From an uncultured Clostridia bacterium (GTDB lineage: Bacteria > Bacillota > Clostridia > Christensenellales > Borkfalkiaceae), in assembly GCA_944358655.1 (NCBI GenBank), contig CALVRO010000001.1:62001-126000 (forward strand): DNA of 64,000 bases, given 5' to 3'. A program made the translations under genes and the position numbers. This document shows positions 28,011 through 36,662 of the stretch, piece by piece (the first letter of the stretch is position 1; each line of letters starts with the position of its first letter). A model generated the notes under the pieces. It did no database searches, was not told where the DNA came from, and was given only the letters and a program-made list of their open reading frames with translations.

Positions 28011-29618
28011 TTAAAGCTGTCTGCCGACGAGCTCATAAAGCCCCTGCCTGACCTCCTCGTCGTCGGCGGCGCGGCACTCGAACTCTATCGTCTGCCCCGC
28101 AGAGAGGCGCGTTCCGCCCGTGGCCACCACGTCGGCGCCGTCGGCGGCCGTTATGCCCACGACGAGCCCGTCCGACGGCCAGATGAGCTTGTTTATCTTT
28201 GCGCCGTCGGCCAGCGAGCCCTCCATCACCCTTGCGGTGACGCGTATAGTTCTGTCGCGGCCCTCGAAGCCTTCGTCGCGGATGAAGCCGTGCAGGTTGT
28301 TTTCGTAGCCCGGCTCGGTGCGGCAAACCTCGGCGACGAGCATGGCGATGACTATGCCTATGAGAGCGGGCAGCATGTTCTGTATCTGCCCCGTCAGTTC
28401 GAACACGAGGCACAGCCCGGTTATGGGTGCGCGCACGAAGGCGGTGAAGAACACCGCCATGCAGATGATGACGAGGTAATCGGCATATTCGGGCTGCATG
28501 CCCACGGCCTTGAAGAGTTCGGCGAGCACGGCGCCCAGCCCCGCGCCCACGGCGAGCATGGGGATGAACACGCCGCAGGGCACGCCGCAGCCCATGTAGA
28601 GCGCCATCATTATGTACCTGAACAGCACTATTATGACGAGGGAGGCCGCCAGCCCCGCGCCGAGCACGGAGATGTCGCCGTACTCGCCCGTTCCGCCCGT
28701 GGCGAGGGAGTGGATGAAGAAATGTCCGCCGCCCATGGCGTAGACGGTGACGAGGCCGAAGGCGCCCGAGACGACGAAGGGGATGATAAATTTGCCCGTG
28801 CCCTTGAAGAAGGCGAGCTTTTTGAAGAGCTTTTTCATAAGCTCGGTGAGGTAGTAGAAACCCACGGCGGCGAGGGCGACTATTACGGCGGCGAGGGCGG
28901 TGAAGCCGCAGCCCGCCGCGTCCATGCCGACGAACACAAAGCCTTCGAAGGCGGTGGTCACCTCGAAGCCCATGGCAACTCTAAGACCCGTGCGCACGGC
29001 GAGCGCCGTTATGACCGACACCGAGGCGCTGACGAATATCTGGGGCGAAAAGGAGCGGAAGGCCTCCTCGAGGGCGAATATCATGCCCGTGACGGGGGCG
29101 TTGAAGGCGACGGCGAAGCCCGCCGAGGCTCCCCCCGCTATCTGCAGCCGCCTCATCATATAGGAGCGGCGCAGTATCCTGCCCGTGCCCTCGCCCACAC
29201 AGCCGCCCATCTCGATAGAGGGCCCCTCGCTGCCCGCCGCGAGGCCGAGAAAGACGCAGGCCAGCGACGCCGCGAACATGGAGCACAGCGTTACATACCA
29301 GTTGAAGGGAAATTTGCCGCGGCAGGCGCCCTCTATCTGGGGTATGCCGCTGCCGCGTATCATGGGCACGAACTTGACGAGAGTGCCTATGGCCACGGCC
29401 CCCGCCGCAAGGCCGACAAAGAGCAGGGGAATGAAGGCGGGGTACTTTAAAATGAGGGCGTAGAGGTCGCGCGCGCAGCCCTCGCCGAGGCTCGTGCAGA
29501 TGGTGTAGAGCGTGATGACCACGCCCGCGAATATGCCCGTGATAACAGAGAGAAAGACTATGTTTACGCCGTAATACCTGAAGGCGAGCCACGCCCGCCT
29601 GAGCGTTTTTTTGCTCAT
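28011..29618 (-). CDS. ClC-family chloride channel/antiporter with C-terminal TrkA-C domain
   Basis: Membrane protein of 535 residues that moves chloride (or fluoride-like anions), probably in exchange for protons. Seen: about ten hydrophobic helices. Selectivity motifs are GSGIPQIEG (about residue 88), GSEGPSIEMGG (about residue 128; the gating Glu of the usual GxEGP is present), and FNAPVTGMIFALEE. The last ~80 residues (about 455-535) look like a TrkA-C/RCK-type ligand domain. The presence of the gate Glu favours a transporter over a pure channel, but the second, proton-side Glu cannot be assigned by eye. It begins one base after the upstream ATP-grasp gene ends, so they form an operon. 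Confidence 0.92.
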   Translation of the reverse strand: MSKKTLRRAWLAFRYYGVNIVFLSVITGIFAGVVITLYTICTSLGEGCARDLYALILKYPAFIPLLFVGLAAGAVAIGTLVKFVPMIRGSGIPQIEGACRGKFPFNWYVTLCSMFAASLACVFLGLAAGSEGPSIEMGGCVGEGTGRILRRSYMMRRLQIAGGASAGFAVAFNAPVTGMIFALEEAFRSFSPQIFVSASVSVITALAVRTGLRVAMGFEVTTAFEGFVFVGMDAAGCGFTALAAVIVALAAVGFYYLTELMKKLFKKLAFFKGTGKFIIPFVVSGAFGLVTVYAMGGGHFFIHSLATGGTGEYGDISVLGAGLAASLVIIVLFRYIMMALYMGCGVPCGVFIPMLAVGAGLGAVLAELFKAVGMQPEYADYLVIICMAVFFTAFVRAPITGLCLVFELTGQIQNMLPALIGIVIAMLVAEVCRTEPGYENNLHGFIRDEGFEGRDRTIRVTARVMEGSLADGAKINKLIWPSDGLVVGITAADGADVVATGGTRLSAGQTIEFECRAADDEEVRQGLYELVGRQL

Positions 29619-29619
29619 A

Positions 29620-30507
29620 TCATACCTCTTTGCCGTAGATTTGCCCGCACATGTAACGGGCGTAGGCGCGGGCGACGTTGACGCCCGTCACCCCCTCTAT
29701 CCCGCCGAAAAAGGCGTTGGAATTGACCTCGCAGACGAGGTAGCCCTCCTCGCCGAAGAGCACGTCCACACCGCAGTAGTCGGGGCATATGACGCGGGCA
29801 ACCCTTTGGGTGAGCTCTTCAAGCTCGCCGTCGGGGAGGAGCTTTTCGCCCCGACCACCTATCTCTATGTTGGAGCGGAAGTCGGCCTCCGACCTCCTCG
29901 TCATTGCGGCGATCACCCGACCGCCCACGACTATGACGCGCGCGTCGCGCCCGCGGCTGGAGGATACGAAGCGCTGAAAGAGATGGGGCGTTGATATAAG
30001 TTGCTGCGAGAGCGCCTGCAACTCGGCGCGGTTTTCGGCCAGAAAGACGCCCGAGCCGAGCGAGCCGTAGCTCGACTTGACGACGACGGGATAGCCGAGC
30101 GCGCGCTCGACCTCGTCGAGGAGAGTTTTTTTGACCTCGGCGCCCGGGGTGTAGCAGAGCGGCCCGGGCAGGGTGCGCGGCACGGGCACTCCCTCCCCTG
30201 CGAGGCGGATGAGGGTGAGCATTTTGTCGTCGCAGTCCTCGATGGCGGCGGCCGTATTGAAGAGGCGGACGCCCGTGGCCTCGAGCATGCGGGCGGTGTA
30301 TTTGTCCTTGTCGAGATAGACGACGAAGTCGGCTTGAACCGAACGGCCGAGGCCTCCCCCCTCCTCCACGCTGCAGGCGAAAAAGTCGTTGGGCCGCACC
30401 TCGGCGCAAACACCGAGCAGGGCGAACTCCTCCCTGAGGCGCTCGGCGCAGTACAGCGCGCTTTTAAGCTTGGAATAGGCATTGACGAGGATGAGGCACT
30501 TTTTCAT
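29620..30507 (-). CDS. RimK-like ATP-grasp ligase
   Basis: 295 residues of the ATP-grasp fold, most like RimK/LysX-type amino acid ligases that join an amino acid to a carboxylate. Seen: an N-terminal Rossmann-like part (1-90), the central YPVVVKSSYGSLGSGVF nucleotide loop (about 140-160), RDARVIVVGGRVIAAMTRR, and the C-terminal metal motif GVDVLFGEEGYLVCEVNSN (about 245-265). The acceptor is not predictable. It is first in an operon with the ClC gene. The -10 box of its promoter lies 9 bp before the start codon, so the mRNA may be almost leaderless. Confidence 0.87.
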   Translation of the reverse strand: MKKCLILVNAYSKLKSALYCAERLREEFALLGVCAEVRPNDFFACSVEEGGGLGRSVQADFVVYLDKDKYTARMLEATGVRLFNTAAAIEDCDDKMLTLIRLAGEGVPVPRTLPGPLCYTPGAEVKKTLLDEVERALGYPVVVKSSYGSLGSGVFLAENRAELQALSQQLISTPHLFQRFVSSSRGRDARVIVVGGRVIAAMTRRSEADFRSNIEIGGRGEKLLPDGELEELTQRVARVICPDYCGVDVLFGEEGYLVCEVNSNAFFGGIEGVTGVNVARAYARYMCGQIYGKEV

Positions 30508-30515
30508 ACCCTTTC

Positions 30516-30544
30516 ATTATAGCACACGAGGGGGCGTTTAGCAA
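30516..30544 (-). promoter_or_regulatory. Sigma-A promoter abutting the ATP-grasp start codon
   Basis: TTGCTA (30539-30544), 17 bp, TATAAT (30516-30521) on the reverse strand. Expected transcription start is near 30509; the ATG is at 30507. A GAAAGGG between -10 and ATG would largely lie at or upstream of the transcript end. Confidence 0.75.
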
Positions 30545-30587
30545 TGCTTTTGGCGCCGCCGTTGGTAGTTTTAATTTCGCTGCGGTT

Positions 30588-31680
30588 AAAAGTGTATCTG
30601 AAGCGATGCCGGGGAGATTTCTCCTCGTCGCCGCAAGACTAATTTTGCTACAAGCCGAGTAAACTCGGCTTGTCTGCTCTATAGCCTGCGGCTCCTCTTT
30701 CGCGCAAAAGCCACGGTTTTGCGCGAGGCTTAGGTGAGGACATATGCACTCCGTGAAAGCAAATTCGCCTTGCCCGCCCCCTCTTCGCGGGTGCGGTGCT
30801 TTAGCGATTTGCTACTTATTTTTCGGAGGGTGCTCGGGTAAACCCTGCGCACGCTTCGCGGAGCGGTAACAAGTGTATCTGAAACGGTGCCGGGGAGATT
30901 TCTCGGCTTACGCACGAAATGACACGCTCTACCCGAGGGGAGCTGCGCGTCGCCTCCCTTCCCTCCCCCCCTTGTCATGCCGAGCAGCGCGCCGAAAAAG
31001 TTGGGCGCAATAAGAGCATGAGCGCGCGTTGCCGAGGCATCTCGTCGCGATAGCGACGGACAAGCGGCGTGATACGCGCCGCTTTGGCTCCCCGTCGATA
31101 TGGGGAGCTGTCGGCTACTTGTTGCCGACTGAGGGGGCGTTCCTTTTTTTCGACCTCTCCGCCCGCGCGTTCACCGCGCGGACACCTCCCCTCGTCGCCG
31201 CAAGGCTAATTTCGCAGCAAGCCGAGTAAACTCGGCTTATTTTGCTTTATAGCCTGCGGCTCCTCTTTCGCGCAAAAGCCACGGTTTTGCGCGAGGCTTA
31301 GGTGAGGATATATGGCACTCCGTGAAAGCAAATTCGCCCTTGCCCGCCCCCTCTTCGCGGGTGCGGCGCTTTAGCGATTTGCTACCTGTTCTTCGGAGGG
31401 TGCTCGCAAAGCTGCGCACCCCTCCAACCCCATTGTCCTGCCGAGCAGCGCGCCATAATTGTTGGAATAAAAACATGCATGTGCGCGCGTTGCGAGGTAT
31501 CTCTGCCCATGCTTTTGCACAATCGGACAATGAGATCCTTCGCTGTCGCTCAGGATGACAAATCTGTCCCACCCGCCCACCCCGTGCCTTTCGCCTCTTC
31601 ACAATAAGGTACAAAGTGTATCTGAAGCGGAGCCCGGGAGATTTCTCGGTCGAAATGACACGCTCTACCCGAGGGGGCGC
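30588..31680. repeat. Dispersed-repeat cluster IV (largest)
   Basis: The ~1.5-kb gap between the ATP-grasp gene and glnN has no supportable gene. Units in order: B fragment (30588-30625), D (30625-30865), B (30872-30945), truncated A (30973-31043), a different hairpin string with GGCTCCCC/GGGGAGC and GTCGGC/GCCGAC (31043-31140), C (31148-31207) continuing into D (31189-31420), A (31434-31560) and B (31614-31680). The repeated D-to-B-to-A order suggests segmental duplication of a composite unit. Confidence 0.88.
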
Positions 31681-31722
31681 GCGGTCGCGGCCCCGATATG
31701 CGGCGCTGGGGTCGCCGCGTTG

Positions 31723-31766
31723 AAAAAGGGCGCCCCCGCGGCCGCCAAAGGCGGGCGCGGGGGCGC
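31723..31766 (-). terminator. Terminator of the glnN transcript
   Basis: A 17-bp stem with one mismatch (31730-31746 with 31750-31766), then CCC and TTTTT on the reverse strand. It lies about 235 bp after the glnN stop and thus places the 66-bp tandem repeats inside the glnN 3' untranslated region. Confidence 0.85.
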
Positions 31767-31769
31767 AAA

Positions 31770-31945
31770 GTTTTAAATATTGTTCATTTCAAACCATACA
31801 GGCAAAGCCTATGCCGACGGTAAAACTATGCAGTCGTTTTAAATACTGTACATTTCGAGCCATACAGGCAAAACCTATGTCGGCGGTAAAAGTATGCAGT
31901 CGCTTTAAATATTGTTCATTTAAAGCCATACAAACAGTCTGTTTA
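31770..31945 (-). repeat. 66-bp direct repeat, 2.6 copies, in the glnN 3' untranslated region
   Basis: Units at 31770-31835, 31836-31901 and a partial third from 31902. Conserved parts on the plus strand are TTTAAATAYTGTWCATTT, the CCATACAGGCAAARCCTATG hairpin, CGRCGGTAAAASTATGCAGT. The AGGC/GCCT stem changes to AGGT/GCCT in the transcribed sense of unit 2 (wobble kept). The would-be spacers are as conserved as the rest, so it is not a CRISPR array. Confidence 0.85.
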
Positions 31946-32001
31946 CGGCGCTCGAGGAGTATTGCCCGCAGGGCCGTCCCGAAATTATGGCTTGCGTGCG
32001 G

Positions 32002-34083
32002 TTATTTTACGCTGTACAACAGGTCGAAATATGTGGGATAGGGCCAATATTCGGAGGAGGTAATTTTCTCCATGCCGTCGATGACGGTGCGCATCTCCTC
32101 CATTACGGGCACTACCTTGTGCGCCATGGCCTGCGAGGCGGGCACTACCTCCTCCATGACTATGGAGCCGAGGATATCCTCGAGCTTTGCGATGAGCACG
32201 GAGAGTTTGTCGTTGGCCTCGGCGAGCTGCATTATTATGTTGCGCTCGGTGTTGCAGGGTATGGAATCGTTGACGGCCTGCTTGGCGGCGACGTTGGTGC
32301 ACAGCTCGGCCACATAGTCGGAGACGGCGGGGATGATGTCCTGCTTGGCCATCTCCAAAAGGGTGAGCGCCTCGATATTTATTATCTTGGTGTAATTTTC
32401 AAGCTGGATATTGGCGCGGGCTATGGCCTCGGCCTTGGTGTAGACGCCCTGCCTTACAAATACGCCGACGTTCTTCTCCTCGAAGCAGACGGGCACGGCG
32501 TCGGCCGTGTTCTTGTTGTTTAAAAGGCCCCGCCTCATGGCCTCGGGCTCCCATTCGGGGCCGTAGCCGTCGAGGTTGAAGATTATGCGGTAGTGGTCTT
32601 TGAGCTCCCTCGCTATCACGGCGCGGGCGGCCTCTTCGATATCCTTGCAGCCTTCGAGCTCGTCGGCGAACTGTTCGAAGGCGTCGGCGACGATGGTGTT
32701 GAGCACTATGTTGGGGTCGGACACGTTGGCCTGCGAGCCGAGCATGCGGAACTCGAACTTGTTGCCCGTGAAGGCAAAGGGCGAAGTGCGGTTGCGGTCG
32801 GTGGCGTCCTTGGGGAAGATGGGCGATTCGGGCACGCCGATAGAGCCCTCGCCTATGCCCTGCGGCACATAGTCCTCGCCGTTGACTATGGAGTCGACGA
32901 GCGCGCCGAGGTGGTCGCCGAGGTAGACGGAGATTATGGCGGGAGGGGCCTCGTTGGCGCCCAGACGGTGGTCGTTGCCCGCCGAGGCGACGGAGGCCCT
33001 TAAGATGCCCTGATAGTCGTCGACGGCCTTGATGACGGCGGCGAGGACGAGCATGAAGAGCGTGTTCTTTTCGGGCGAGGGGCCGGGGTCGAGCAGGTTG
33101 AGGCCGGTGTCGGTGGACATAGACCAGTTGTTGTGCTTGCCCGAGCCGTTTATGCCGCGGAAGGGCTTTTCGTGCAGCAGGCAGATGAGGCCGTGGCGCT
33201 TGGCCACCTTGCGCATCATCTCCATGGTGAGCATGTTCATGTCCACCGCCGTGTTGGTTATGGAGAATACGGGCGCCATTTCGTGCTGGGCGGGCGCCAC
33301 TTCGTTGTGCTTTGTTTTGGAGGGCACGCCGTAAGACCACAGTTCTTTATCGAGGTCGGCCATGAACTCGGCCACTCTGGGTTTGAGCACGCCGTAGTAC
33401 TGATCTTCGAGCTCCTGCCCGCGGCTGACGGGCGCGCCGATGAGCGTGCGGCCAGTGAGGCGGAGATCCTTGCGCCTTTCGTACATTTCCTCGGAGATGA
33501 GGAAGTACTCCTGCTCGGGCCCGACGGTGGTGGCCACCTTTTTGCAGTTTATGCCGAAGAGCTTCAATATTCTTTTGGCCTGCTTGTCGATGGCGTTCAT
33601 AGAGCGCAGCAGCGGGGCCTTTTTATCGAGCGTTTCGCCCGTATAGGAGACGAACACCGTGGGGATATATAGGGTGCCCTCCTTTACGAAGGCGGGCGAG
33701 GTGGGATCCCACGCCGTGTAGCCGCGCGCCATGAAAGTGGCCCTCGACCCGCCCGAGGGGAAGGACGAGGCGTCCGACTCGCCGACTATAAGGCTCTTGC
33801 CCGTGAGGCGCATTATCACCCTGTCGCCGTCGGGCTCCAGAAAGCAGTCGTGCTTTTCGGCGGTGAGGCCCGTGAGGGGCTGGAACCAGTGCGTGTAGTG
33901 CGTGGCGCCCTTGGAGACCGCCCAGTCCTTCATGGCGGCGGCGACCGAGCCGGCTATGGACACGTCGAGCTGTTTGCCCGATTCTATGGTGGCCCTTAAG
34001 GCCTTATACACTTCCTTGGGAAGGGTCTCCTTCTGGACGGCGTCGTTGAATACGTTTTCGCCGAACATCTGAGGTAAATTCAT
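32002..34083 (-). CDS. glnN: Glutamine synthetase type III
   Basis: Makes glutamine from glutamate, ammonia and ATP. At 693 residues it is the long GSIII form rather than GlnA (about 450). Seen: GSIII-specific N-terminal FGENVFND; THYTHWFQPLTG and EKHDCFLEPDG; the catalytic GPEQEYFLI; AQHEMAPVF; GINGSGKHNNWSM (ammonia/ATP site); GNDHRLGANEAPPAI; and a C-terminal helical extension (about 580-693). A consensus promoter (TTGACA-17-TATAAT) precedes it, with a GC hairpin in the leader; its 3' untranslated region carries the 66-nt repeats. No glnB or glnR gene is nearby. Confidence 0.96.
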   Translation of the reverse strand: MNLPQMFGENVFNDAVQKETLPKEVYKALRATIESGKQLDVSIAGSVAAAMKDWAVSKGATHYTHWFQPLTGLTAEKHDCFLEPDGDRVIMRLTGKSLIVGESDASSFPSGGSRATFMARGYTAWDPTSPAFVKEGTLYIPTVFVSYTGETLDKKAPLLRSMNAIDKQAKRILKLFGINCKKVATTVGPEQEYFLISEEMYERRKDLRLTGRTLIGAPVSRGQELEDQYYGVLKPRVAEFMADLDKELWSYGVPSKTKHNEVAPAQHEMAPVFSITNTAVDMNMLTMEMMRKVAKRHGLICLLHEKPFRGINGSGKHNNWSMSTDTGLNLLDPGPSPEKNTLFMLVLAAVIKAVDDYQGILRASVASAGNDHRLGANEAPPAIISVYLGDHLGALVDSIVNGEDYVPQGIGEGSIGVPESPIFPKDATDRNRTSPFAFTGNKFEFRMLGSQANVSDPNIVLNTIVADAFEQFADELEGCKDIEEAARAVIARELKDHYRIIFNLDGYGPEWEPEAMRRGLLNNKNTADAVPVCFEEKNVGVFVRQGVYTKAEAIARANIQLENYTKIINIEALTLLEMAKQDIIPAVSDYVAELCTNVAAKQAVNDSIPCNTERNIIMQLAEANDKLSVLIAKLEDILGSIVMEEVVPASQAMAHKVVPVMEEMRTVIDGMEKITSSEYWPYPTYFDLLYSVK

Positions 34084-34103
34084 GCGTCTTTCTCCTCGAG
34101 TTA

Positions 34104-34140
34104 TTTTTTTGGCGCGCCGCCCGCGTGCGGGCGGCGCGCC
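34104..34140 (-). other. 14-bp leader hairpin followed by A7 before the glnN ribosome site
   Basis: GGCGCGCCGCCCGC (34111-34124) pairs perfectly with 34127-34140. On the transcribed strand it is followed by AAAAAAATAA and then the GAGGAG site. It lies within the glnN leader, downstream of the promoter at 34160-34188. It lacks a T tract. It may protect the mRNA 5' end or position ribosomes; there is no direct evidence. Confidence 0.65.
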
Positions 34141-34159
34141 CGCTGTCTTTTACGGTTAT

Positions 34160-34188
34160 ATTATAATTTATGGCGGAGCATATGTCAA
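34160..34188 (-). promoter_or_regulatory. Consensus sigma-A promoter of glnN
   Basis: Perfect TTGACA (34183-34188), 17-bp spacer, perfect TATAAT (34160-34165) on the reverse strand. Expected start is near 34153, giving a ~70-nt leader. Confidence 0.92.
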
Positions 34189-34248
34189 CCTCCGCGGGGC
34201 GGGCGTGCGGCTACAAAGTAATTATGCGCGGCATAAGCGGCGCTTATA

Positions 34249-35466
34249 TCACTTGGTAAGCTCGTCCGAAGCGGCTTTGAGCACTTCGAAAAACTGCGGG
34301 AAGGTCTTTCGGCAGGCCTCGGCGCCCGCTATCGTGAGGCCGCACCTCAGCCCCGCCACGGCGAAGGACATGGCCACGCGGTGGTCGCCGAAGGAGTCGG
34401 CCACTCCACCCTTTAAGGGCACGGGATATACGACGACGCCGTCCTCCCGCTCCTCCGCCCTGCCGCCGAGAGCGTTTATGTTGTGAACTATTGCGGCTAT
34501 CCTGTCGCACTCCTGCCTGCGTATGTGCGAAATACCGCGGATATATGTGGGCTCCCCGAGCCACGGCGCCACGGCCGCGAGCGTGAGGGCCTGGTCGGAG
34601 AAGGAGGACATATCAACCTCCCCTCCGTTGAAGTCCTTTATGAGTCGGATGAATTTATGGTCGCCCTGCATGGTGCGGGGCATGAGGCCCGACACGGAGA
34701 TATTTGTGCCCAGCAGGCGGTTGGCGGCGTAGAAATAGCAGGCCGCCGACACGTCGGGCTCAATTTCGTACTGTTTGGGGCTATAGCCGCCTCGGACTAT
34801 GTAGCTCTCCCCCTCCCGCGCGACGTCGACGCCGAACGACCACATCATATCTATAGTCATTTGGACGTAGTCCCTGCCGTGCGCGCCGACGGGCGTCACC
34901 CTTATCGGCCTGCCCGCGACGGGGGCGCACATGAGGAGGGCGGAGAGATATTGGCTGCTCTCCGAGATGTCTATCTGTACCTCGCCCTTGGGAGAGGGCG
35001 TGCCCGTGACGGTGAAGGGAAAGCAGTACGGCTCGCCCGAAAAGGTAAATTTTGCGCCCATATCGGATAGGGCGCGGATGAGAGGGCCCATGGGGCGGCG
35101 GCGCATCTGAGCCGAACTGTCGAAGGAGAATGTGCCTTGTGAGAGTGCGGCCAGCGCCGTCAGAAAGCGGGCGGCCGTGCCCGCCGAGCCGACGTAGACC
35201 TCTCCCCCGCCTGCGGGCAGCCTGCCGCCGCAGCCGCAGACGACGAGGGCGCCCGAAGTTTCGAAAACTTCTATGCCCAGCGAGCGGAGCGCCGCGACAA
35301 ACGAGGCGCAGTCGCCCTCGGTGGCCGCTCCGACGAGTTTGGAGGTGCCGTCGGCCAGCGCCGCCAGAAGGAGGGCGCGGGTAGTTATAGACTTGGAGCC
35401 GGGCACTCTTACCCGCACGGTATTGCCGTTGGTTGCGCCATATATGGGGTGTATTGTGACGTTCAT
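34249..35466 (-). CDS. aroA: 3-phosphoshikimate 1-carboxyvinyltransferase (EPSP synthase)
   Basis: Sixth step of the shikimate pathway. Seen: 405 residues (slightly short of the usual ~430). N-terminal VPGSKSITTRALLLAALADG; GSAGTAARFLTAL; RRRPMGPLIRAL; ISESSQYLSALLM; DVSAACYFYAA with the catalytic Asp; RRQECDRI; and the C-terminal DHRVAMSFAVAGL. The start ATG at 35466 overlaps the U32 stop as ATGA, so it is coupled to the upstream tRNA-modification genes. No other shikimate gene is in the window. An AroA active-site NGG-type motif (here GGSRATF-like) is not evident at the usual place; the call rests on the other motifs. Confidence 0.94.
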   Translation of the reverse strand: MNVTIHPIYGATNGNTVRVRVPGSKSITTRALLLAALADGTSKLVGAATEGDCASFVAALRSLGIEVFETSGALVVCGCGGRLPAGGGEVYVGSAGTAARFLTALAALSQGTFSFDSSAQMRRRPMGPLIRALSDMGAKFTFSGEPYCFPFTVTGTPSPKGEVQIDISESSQYLSALLMCAPVAGRPIRVTPVGAHGRDYVQMTIDMMWSFGVDVAREGESYIVRGGYSPKQYEIEPDVSAACYFYAANRLLGTNISVSGLMPRTMQGDHKFIRLIKDFNGGEVDMSSFSDQALTLAAVAPWLGEPTYIRGISHIRRQECDRIAAIVHNINALGGRAEEREDGVVVYPVPLKGGVADSFGDHRVAMSFAVAGLRCGLTIAGAEACRKTFPQFFEVLKAASDELTK

Positions 35467-36659
35467 GCCTTTCTCCGCCTTAAAATGTCGCCCGCAGAGA
35501 GAACGTACGGGCAGTTTATTTCGTAGTGCTCCTGCACGCGCTTGCAGTCGTCGACGGGGGTGCCGTCGGGCAGGCGCGCCCACTGCACGGTGAAGCTTTT
35601 TAAAAAGTTTTGCGAGGGCGAAAGCACTTCGAGCACGTCGCCCGTCTTAAAGCGCCCGCGCATCTCCGCCACTGCATAGCCGTCGCCGCCCGAGAGCACG
35701 TTGGCTATATAGTCGCAGTCGCCCTTGGTCTGACTGTCGGCATAGTTGACTGTTTTATCGTTTGCACCCAGCATATATGCCGTTGTATAGTCGCGGTGGG
35801 CGGCCGTTAAAAGCTCGCGCTCCACCTGCGGCGAGTAGCCGCCGTCCATGCACCGCCTGTAGGCGTTGATGACTGTGGCGAGGTAGTATTCGCTCTTCAT
35901 GCGGCCCTCTATCTTGAACGAGCATACGCCCGCGCGGGCGAGCTCGCCGAGGTGCGCCGACATGTTGAGATCCTTTGAATTGAAGATATATGTGCCCCTT
36001 TCGTCCTCCTCCACGTTCATCCAGCCGCTCTCGGCGCCGCCCTCGTTCTTGCGCACCTGCCAATTCCAGCGGCAGGCCTGCACGCACTCGCCGCGGTTGC
36101 TTTCGCGGCCCGCGAGATAGTTGGACAGAAGGCATCGGCCCGAATAGGATATGCACATGGCGCCGTGGACGAAGGCTTCGAGCTCGATATCGGGCACGAA
36201 GGCGTGGATGCCTGCTATCTCCTCCACCGACAGTTCGCGCGCGAGTATGACGCGCGAAGCGCCGAGGTCGCGCCAGAACTTTACCGCGTACTTGTTGGTG
36301 ACGTTGGCCTGCGTGGAGATGTGCACGGGCAGGGCTGGCGCCGACCTGCGGCAGGCGTAGAACACGCCCGGATCGGAGATGATGGCGGCGTCGGCGCCCG
36401 CCCCCGAAAGAAAGGCGAAGTAGTCGCAAAGGGCGGCCGTGTCGGCGTTCCTTGCAAAGATATTTACGGTGACGTACACCCTTTTGCCGAGCGAGTGGGC
36501 GTAGGCGACGGCGCTTTTGAGTTCCTCGCCGTTGAAGTTGTCGGCAAAGGAGCGCAGCGAAAAGTTTTTGCCCCCTATATATGCCGCGTCCGCGCCGAAA
36601 TACAGCGCGGCTTCGAGCTTGGCGCGGTTGCCCGCGGGGGCGAGAAGTTCAACGTTCAT
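35463..36659 (-). CDS. Peptidase U32 family protein, probable tRNA hydroxylation protein TrhP
   Basis: 398 residues. The U32 signature EAFVHGAMCISYSGRC is at about residues 162-177 and the N-terminal LLAPAGNRAKLEAALYFGADAAYIGG is typical. Conserved cysteines include those in GECVQACRW. The C-terminal ~80 residues resemble the beta-barrel of the TrhP/YrrO type. In E. coli and B. subtilis such proteins hydroxylate U34 of tRNA (ho5U) using prephenate-derived chemistry, and YrrM/TrmR then methylates it. The neighbouring gene here is exactly such a methyltransferase, which supports the tRNA role over peptidase activity. Start at 36659; the previous gene ends at 36663. Confidence 0.88.
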   Translation of the reverse strand: MNVELLAPAGNRAKLEAALYFGADAAYIGGKNFSLRSFADNFNGEELKSAVAYAHSLGKRVYVTVNIFARNADTAALCDYFAFLSGAGADAAIISDPGVFYACRRSAPALPVHISTQANVTNKYAVKFWRDLGASRVILARELSVEEIAGIHAFVPDIELEAFVHGAMCISYSGRCLLSNYLAGRESNRGECVQACRWNWQVRKNEGGAESGWMNVEEDERGTYIFNSKDLNMSAHLGELARAGVCSFKIEGRMKSEYYLATVINAYRRCMDGGYSPQVERELLTAAHRDYTTAYMLGANDKTVNYADSQTKGDCDYIANVLSGGDGYAVAEMRGRFKTGDVLEVLSPSQNFLKSFTVQWARLPDGTPVDDCKRVQEHYEINCPYVLSAGDILRRRKA

Positions 36660-36662
36660 AGG

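Noticed and set aside
31770..31945. CRISPR array
   Set aside because: The repeat period is 66 bp with only 2.6 copies and the would-be spacers are as conserved as the repeats; no cas genes.
35463..36659. Collagenase-type protease
   Set aside because: U32 proteins are often labelled peptidases, but the TrmR neighbour favours tRNA hydroxylation.
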